DNA from: Simiduia sp. 21SJ11W-1 | GTDB taxonomy: Bacteria; Pseudomonadota; Gammaproteobacteria; Pseudomonadales; Cellvibrionaceae | Assembly (NCBI RefSeq): GCF_024138675.1 | Contig: NZ_CP090959.1 | Span: 3,069,501 to 3,133,500 of the forward strand | DNA: 64,000 bases | Reading direction: 5' to 3' | Shown here: positions 60,206 through 64,000 of the stretch, one piece after another | Position numbering within the stretch: position 1 is the first letter of the stretch | How the letters are laid out: every line of letters begins with the position of its first letter | Program-made: the position numbers and the translations under genes | Notes under the pieces: model-generated | Seen by the model: only the letters and a program-made list of their open reading frames with translations | Told to the model about the DNA's origin: nothing | Databases searched by the model: none

Positions 60206-60706
60206 TCAATGAAGCCTGGAATGCTCATGCTCGTGGGTAGAATAGTCCTGCAACCAATGCAAATGCGCATCGAGTGCCGTCAAATTATTTTGGATGTCTT
60301 GCGCCAAGCCGCAGGTTGTTGGCTGCTTGAGCGCGCTCAGTAAAAAGCGCCGGCAAAACCAAAAGGCTGCTACCGCGGCCATCATTGGCTCTGCATTGTG
60401 CGCAATTTTTTTATGGCGCGGGCCAAGTGGAGACGCCACCAAATGCAGCCATTGCAAAACCACTGCAACTAACTGCGCGGGCCCAAAACCGCTTAACAAC
60501 CCCTGTTCACTGTCTGCGAGCCTGAGCCTTGCAATATCAAACGCACAAGCATACGCAGCAGCCGCCCGCTCGTATTCCCCCTTAAGCCTTGATGCCTGCG
60601 CCAATTGCATAGCGCGCCGCCAATAGGCCATGGCCAACTCCGGTGAACGCGCAAGCATTGCCCGATGATGGCCACACAAGCCCCGTATATTCCAATGATT
60701 CATCAT
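60206..60706 (-). CDS. Hypothetical helical protein
   Basis: 166 residues, not recognised. It begins MMNHWNIRGLCGHHRAML and has a TPR-like stretch ELAMAYWRRAMQLAQASRLKGEYERAAAAYA. The middle contains a hydrophobic, Cys/His-containing segment (MMAAVAAFWFCRRFL) and the end is His-rich (HEHEHSRLH), perhaps metal-binding. GGCGGA lies eight bases before the ATG. It is divergent from the small gene at 60800. Confidence 0.65.
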   Translation of the reverse strand: MMNHWNIRGLCGHHRAMLARSPELAMAYWRRAMQLAQASRLKGEYERAAAAYACAFDIARLRLADSEQGLLSGFGPAQLVAVVLQWLHLVASPLGPRHKKIAHNAEPMMAAVAAFWFCRRFLLSALKQPTTCGLAQDIQNNLTALDAHLHWLQDYSTHEHEHSRLH

Positions 60707-60799
60707 TTCCGCCGGTAAATTTTCAAGCCATACCTTAAGCGCAATTAATTATCATTTACATTTAACCGGAAGGCAAGCTTGCACATTCAGGAGGTAAAG

Positions 60800-61045
60800 A
60801 TGCACAGGGCAAACATAGCTGCACCCGGCTGGGGCCAAGGCACCGCTGCAGAAACCCTGGTGGTGGAAATAGATGCCCGCGCGCTGCAGCAACTCATGGC
60901 CGAGGGGCGCCTGGGGGCCGCAGATTTTCGCTGCGCACACAGGGCAGATAAGGCCCGGGTAAAGCGCTGGTGCCTGGAGCACGCCCGCGCCCAACTGATG
61001 CCCCAGCCCTGCGCGCCTTGGCACAAGCCTCACGGGCCCATTTAA
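60800..61045 (+). CDS. Small hypothetical protein with strong ribosome-binding site
   Basis: 81 residues from MHRANIAAPGWGQG, preceded by a perfect AGGAGG with five-base spacing. The core reads ETLVVEIDARALQQLMAEGRLGAADFRC and ends with RVKRWCLEHARAQL. The pattern looks like a conserved small gammaproteobacterial protein, but I cannot name the family. It has no signal peptide. Confidence 0.65.
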   Translation: MHRANIAAPGWGQGTAAETLVVEIDARALQQLMAEGRLGAADFRCAHRADKARVKRWCLEHARAQLMPQPCAPWHKPHGPI

Positions 61046-61286
61046 GCCCTTCGCGCCCAACACGCCCTGCGGCTAAAACAACGGCGCCAGCAGGCCGGGC
61101 GTGGGCTGTTGCCGCGCGCGGCAGGGGAATTTATCGGTTCTACCCTCAGCAGGCCATTTAACCCTTGGAATAAAGGGCGCTACACTGTGCCTTTCGCCAC
61201 GTTTTACGTCTACTTCTGCAAAGGCAGGCCATCGGCCGCCAGAGGTAGTCCACGGGCCTAAGGCCCACCTTTATCAGGAGAGAATG

Positions 61287-62165
61287 ATGTCCCGCAAGGT
61301 TACTGTAGCCGCCACTCAAATGGCCTGTTCTTGGGATCGCGATGCCAACATCGCCAACGGCGAGCGCCTGGTGCGCGACGCACACGCCAAAGGCGCGCAA
61401 ATTATTTTATTGCAGGAATTATTTGAAACGCCCTACTTTTGCCAGAAGCCCAATGCCGACTACACCCAGTTGGCCACGCCGCTGTCTGAAAATCCCGCCA
61501 TTGCGCACTTTCAAAAAATCGCCAAAGAGCTGGCCGTGGTATTGCCTATTAGCTACTTCGAGCGCGCCGGCCGCGCCCGCTACAACTCCATTGTGGTGAT
61601 TGATGCCGACGGTGAAACTCTTGGTAACTACCGTAAAAGCCACATTCCCGATGGCCCGGGCTACCACGAAAAGTACTATTTCAACCCCGGCGATACTGGC
61701 TTTAAAGTGTGGGATACCCGCTATGCCCGCATTGGCATCGGCATTTGCTGGGATCAGTGGTTCCCCGAGTGCGCGCGCTCCATGGCATTGATGGGCGCCG
61801 AAGTGCTGTTTTACCCCACCGCCATCGGCAGTGAACCCCACGACCCGAACATCACCTCGCGCGATCACTGGCAGCGGGTACAGCAAGGCCATGCCGGTGC
61901 CAACCTGATGCCACTGGTTGCCTCAAACCGTATTGGCCGTGAAGACCAGGAGGATTACCACATCACCTTCTACGGCTCCTCGTTCATTGCCAACCAGTTT
62001 GGCGAAAAAGTCCAAGAGGCCGATGAAACCGGCGAAGCGGTTTTGGTGGCAAGCTTTGATCTGGATGAGCTGGAGAAAATCCGCACTGCCTGGGGCGTAT
62101 TCCGCGATCGCCGCCCGAACCTCTACACCCCCATCGCCACCCTGGACGGTGAGCTGCCCTCATGA
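61287..62165 (+). CDS. aguB: N-carbamoylputrescine amidase
   Basis: 292 residues from the second of two adjacent ATG codons, with AGGAG upstream. The nitrilase fold shows the catalytic triad: Glu in [12 protein letters not shown], Lys in [12 protein letters not shown] and Cys in [12 protein letters not shown]. It hydrolyses N-carbamoylputrescine to putrescine, CO2 and ammonia in the agmatine pathway. The length fits the family. It overlaps aguA by ATGA, so the two steps are co-translated. The frame continues to 61101, but family alignment decides the start. Confidence 0.94.
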   Translation: MSRKVTVAATQMACSWDRDANIANGERLVRDAHAKGAQIILLQELFETPYFCQKPNADYTQLATPLSENPAIAHFQKIAKELAVVLPISYFERAGRARYNSIVVIDADGETLGNYRKSHIPDGPGYHEKYYFNPGDTGFKVWDTRYARIGIGICWDQWFPECARSMALMGAEVLFYPTAIGSEPHDPNITSRDHWQRVQQGHAGANLMPLVASNRIGREDQEDYHITFYGSSFIANQFGEKVQEADETGEAVLVASFDLDELEKIRTAWGVFRDRRPNLYTPIATLDGELPS

Positions 62166-63247
62166 GTACACCTTCTGCAAGCGGGTTTTTCATGCCCGCC
62201 GAATGGGCGCCACAAAAGCAGGTGTGGATGATGTGGCCCGAGCGCACAGACAACTGGCGCCTGGGCGCCAAACCGGCCCAGGCCGCCTTTGCGCGCGTAA
62301 TGCGCGCCATTGCGCGCTTTCAACCACTCACCGTGGGCGCCTCACAGGCCCAGTTTGAAAATGCCAGCGAGCAATTGGCCAACGAGCCCAACATTCGCGT
62401 GGTGGAGATTTCCAACGACGACGCCTGGGTGCGCGATACCGGCCCCACCTTTGTCATTAACGGCAAGGGCGATGTGCAGGGTATCGACTGGTGCTTTAAC
62501 GCCTGGGGCGGGCTTGATGGCGGGCTCTATTTCCCCTGGCATAAAGACGACCAGGTGGCGCGCAAAATTTGCCAGCTGGAGCAAGTTGCGCGCTATCGCA
62601 CGGAGAATTTTGTACTCGAAGGCGGCTCGATTCACGTAGACGGCGAAGGCACCCTGCTCACCACCGAGGAGTGCCTGCTGAACGCCAATCGCAACCCGCA
62701 CCTTGCGCGCGAGCAAATAGAAGCCACCCTTGCCGATACCCTGGGCATCCGCAAGGTAATCTGGTTACCCGATGGGCTCTATAACGATGAAACCGACGGC
62801 CACGTAGACAACTTCTGCTGCTTCACCAAACCCGGTGAAGTGCTTTTGTGCTGGACAGACGACGAGTCAGACCCAAACTACGCCCGTGTGCGCAGAGCGC
62901 TTGCGGTACTCGAGGCCTCAACCGATGCCAAGGGCCGGCCGTTCAATATCATTAAAATGCCCATTCCCGGGCCGATCTTTGCCACCGAACAAGAGTGCCA
63001 GGGCATCGACAGCGTGGCCGGCACCCAGCCGCGCGACCCCTCCATTCGGCTGGCCGGATCTTACGTGAATTTTCTGATTATTAATGGCGCCATTATTGCC
63101 CCAAGCTTTGACGACCCGCACGATGCCACAGCCAAGGCCATTTTGGCCGAGGCTTTTCCGGGGCGCGAAGTGGTGATGGTACCGGGGCGTGAAATTTTGC
63201 TGGGCGGTGGCAACATTCACTGCATTACCCAGCAACAACCGGCCTAA
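62162..63247 (+). CDS. aguA: Agmatine deiminase
   Basis: 361 residues. [43 protein letters not shown] and the C-terminal [13 protein letters not shown] with the catalytic Cys are all present. It converts agmatine to N-carbamoylputrescine, the substrate of the overlapping aguB product, so together they form the arginine decarboxylase route to putrescine. The usual adjacent transporter or regulator is missing here. A strong terminator follows. Confidence 0.95.
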   Translation: MSTPSASGFFMPAEWAPQKQVWMMWPERTDNWRLGAKPAQAAFARVMRAIARFQPLTVGASQAQFENASEQLANEPNIRVVEISNDDAWVRDTGPTFVINGKGDVQGIDWCFNAWGGLDGGLYFPWHKDDQVARKICQLEQVARYRTENFVLEGGSIHVDGEGTLLTTEECLLNANRNPHLAREQIEATLADTLGIRKVIWLPDGLYNDETDGHVDNFCCFTKPGEVLLCWTDDESDPNYARVRRALAVLEASTDAKGRPFNIIKMPIPGPIFATEQECQGIDSVAGTQPRDPSIRLAGSYVNFLIINGAIIAPSFDDPHDATAKAILAEAFPGREVVMVPGREILLGGGNIHCITQQQPA

Positions 63248-63250
63248 CGC

Positions 63251-63287
63251 AAAGCCCCCAAGGTGCGTGGCGCGCCTTGGGGGCTTT
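63251..63287. terminator. Bidirectional terminator after aguA
   Basis: AAAGCCCCCAAGG, loop of 11, CCTTGGGGGCTTT: a perfect 13-bp stem, with A/T ends giving T runs in both directions. It separates the convergent aguA and chemotaxis genes. Confidence 0.92.
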
Positions 63288-63319
63288 GTGCAATTTTCTA
63301 TAAGCCTAATGCTCGCCTG

Positions 63320-64000
63320 CTAAGTGTGAAAGGCATCCACCTTGCCACGCAATTCCTGCACAGCGCCAGAGAGATTATTGGCAATATCTGCAAGCTCACC
63401 TATGTCGCGCTCAGACAGCGACGCCGCCGATGCCAACTGTTCCACCTCTTGCAGTACTTCATCCACCTTTACGCTTACCGAGTGAATATTTGAATGCCCC
63501 TGGGCACTGCGCTGGCCGGTAAGCTGCGCCACCTCTTGCATTACATCGCACGCACCCACTATCACATCGCTGGCCTCGCGCGAGGTAATGCTCAAAGCTT
63601 CAAGGGAGCTTTTTTGCTGATCCACTTTTTTACCGGCGTTATCAATGGCGCTGGTAATGGCGGAAATGATTTCATTAATTTCTGTCAGGCTGTTTTGGGT
63701 AGATTGGGAAAGCCCTCGCACCTCATCGGCCACCACAGAAAAGCCACGCCCGTGCTCACCCGCGCGCGCCGCCTCAATGGCGGCGTTTAAAGCCAGCAGG
63801 TTGGTTTGATCGGCAATGCCGTTAATCACAGCCAACACGTCTTTGATTTTTAATGCGTTAGCCGAGAGAGTGGCAAAGTTTTCAGTAATTTCGTTACTGG
63901 CTTTTACGTGTTCATCCACCATCTCGGCCATGGCAGCAATGTTCGAGCGCGAGGCCTGCAATTGCTCGTTGGCGCCAATCACCTAGGTGTTGGTTTGCTC
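63320..64000 (-). CDS. Methyl-accepting chemotaxis protein, C-terminal part, frame broken by TAG
   Basis: Partial at the right edge. About 220 residues of the cytoplasmic signalling domain are readable, with the highly conserved tip [25 protein letters not shown] and [13 protein letters not shown]. It ends in the typical helical tail. Reading upstream in the same frame, codons 63985-63983 are TAG, before which the frame reads EQTNT. The next codon, GTG at 63982, has no ribosome-binding site. It is thus either a nonsense-interrupted receptor or, less likely, a short soluble protein starting at that GTG. The periplasmic and membrane parts, if present, lie outside the window. Confidence 0.8.

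Noticed and set aside
60004-60270. An 88-residue minus-strand frame between the secreted protein and the helical protein gene
   Set aside because: It runs through the 13-bp hairpin, overlaps the 3' end of the minus-strand gene, and has no start signal.
61111-61122. GCCGCGCGCGGC palindrome before aguB
   Set aside because: A simple GC palindrome in GC-rich DNA, with no repeat elsewhere and no clear promoter relation.

Overview
The window is a chromosomal segment of a Gram-negative, aerobic, probably marine gammaproteobacterium. The best guess, from gene content and not from any database search, is a polysaccharide-degrading Cellvibrionaceae-like lineage (Simiduia, Teredinibacter or Saccharophagus relatives). 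The grounds are a TonB-dependent receptor next to secreted beta-glucanases, the halogenase/SapC/cupin satellite genes, many GGDEF-EAL proteins, FIST and DUF2956 proteins, and FeoAB. G+C looks to be in the mid-50s, with one clearly AT-rich pocket at 59.3-59.7 kb. No rRNA, tRNA, CRISPR array, prophage or insertion sequence was seen.

Region 1 (1-18.1 kb) is a beta-1,3-glucan (laminarin-type) utilisation locus. On the minus strand lie a large TonB-dependent receptor (4841-7816) and, behind a strong terminator, a four-gene block: FAD-dependent halogenase-like protein, SapC-family protein, cupin/JmjC-like protein, and a second halogenase-like protein that runs off the left edge. A LacI-family repressor and a GPH-type sugar symporter follow, also on the minus strand. 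Divergent from them are GH1, lipoprotein GH3 and lipoprotein GH16 genes. Near-identical LacI-type operators (TGTAAGCGCTTACA) sit before the receptor (two copies), in the symporter/GH1 divergent region, and before GH3/GH16, so the locus looks like one regulon. The likely sequence of events is outer-membrane cleavage by GH16, trimming by GH3, uptake through the receptor, cytoplasmic import by the symporter and hydrolysis by GH1. Between receptor and repressor lies an array of eight tandem copies of a 154-155 bp non-coding unit.

Region 2 (18.2-47.2 kb) is dominated by signalling. It holds a FIST protein overlapping a GGDEF-EAL protein, a eukaryotic-type kinase-like protein, a hybrid histidine kinase, a 1321-residue CHASE/PAS/GAF/GGDEF/EAL protein, a GAF histidine kinase, and a three-gene cassette of sensor kinase, single-domain response regulator and REC-GGDEF-EAL protein. 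Set among these are a remarkable 1861-residue fusion (GMC oxidoreductase, alpha/beta hydrolase, PhoD-like phosphatase), a YSC84-like lipoidal protein, a Bcr/CflA-type exporter, and feoAB behind a Fur-box-like site.

Region 3 (47.2-64 kb) is mostly housekeeping and small accessory genes. It contains a FAN1-like VRR-NUC nuclease overlapping a nuclease-helicase of the DinG/XPD type, a PaiB-like protein, an Asp/Glu racemase, thymidine kinase, a SpoU-type RNA methyltransferase, a COG2509-like FAD dehydrogenase, RlmE, and a small secreted protein behind a good sigma-54 promoter match. It ends with aguB-aguA (agmatine to putrescine) and, at the right edge, a chemotaxis receptor whose reading frame is interrupted by TAG.
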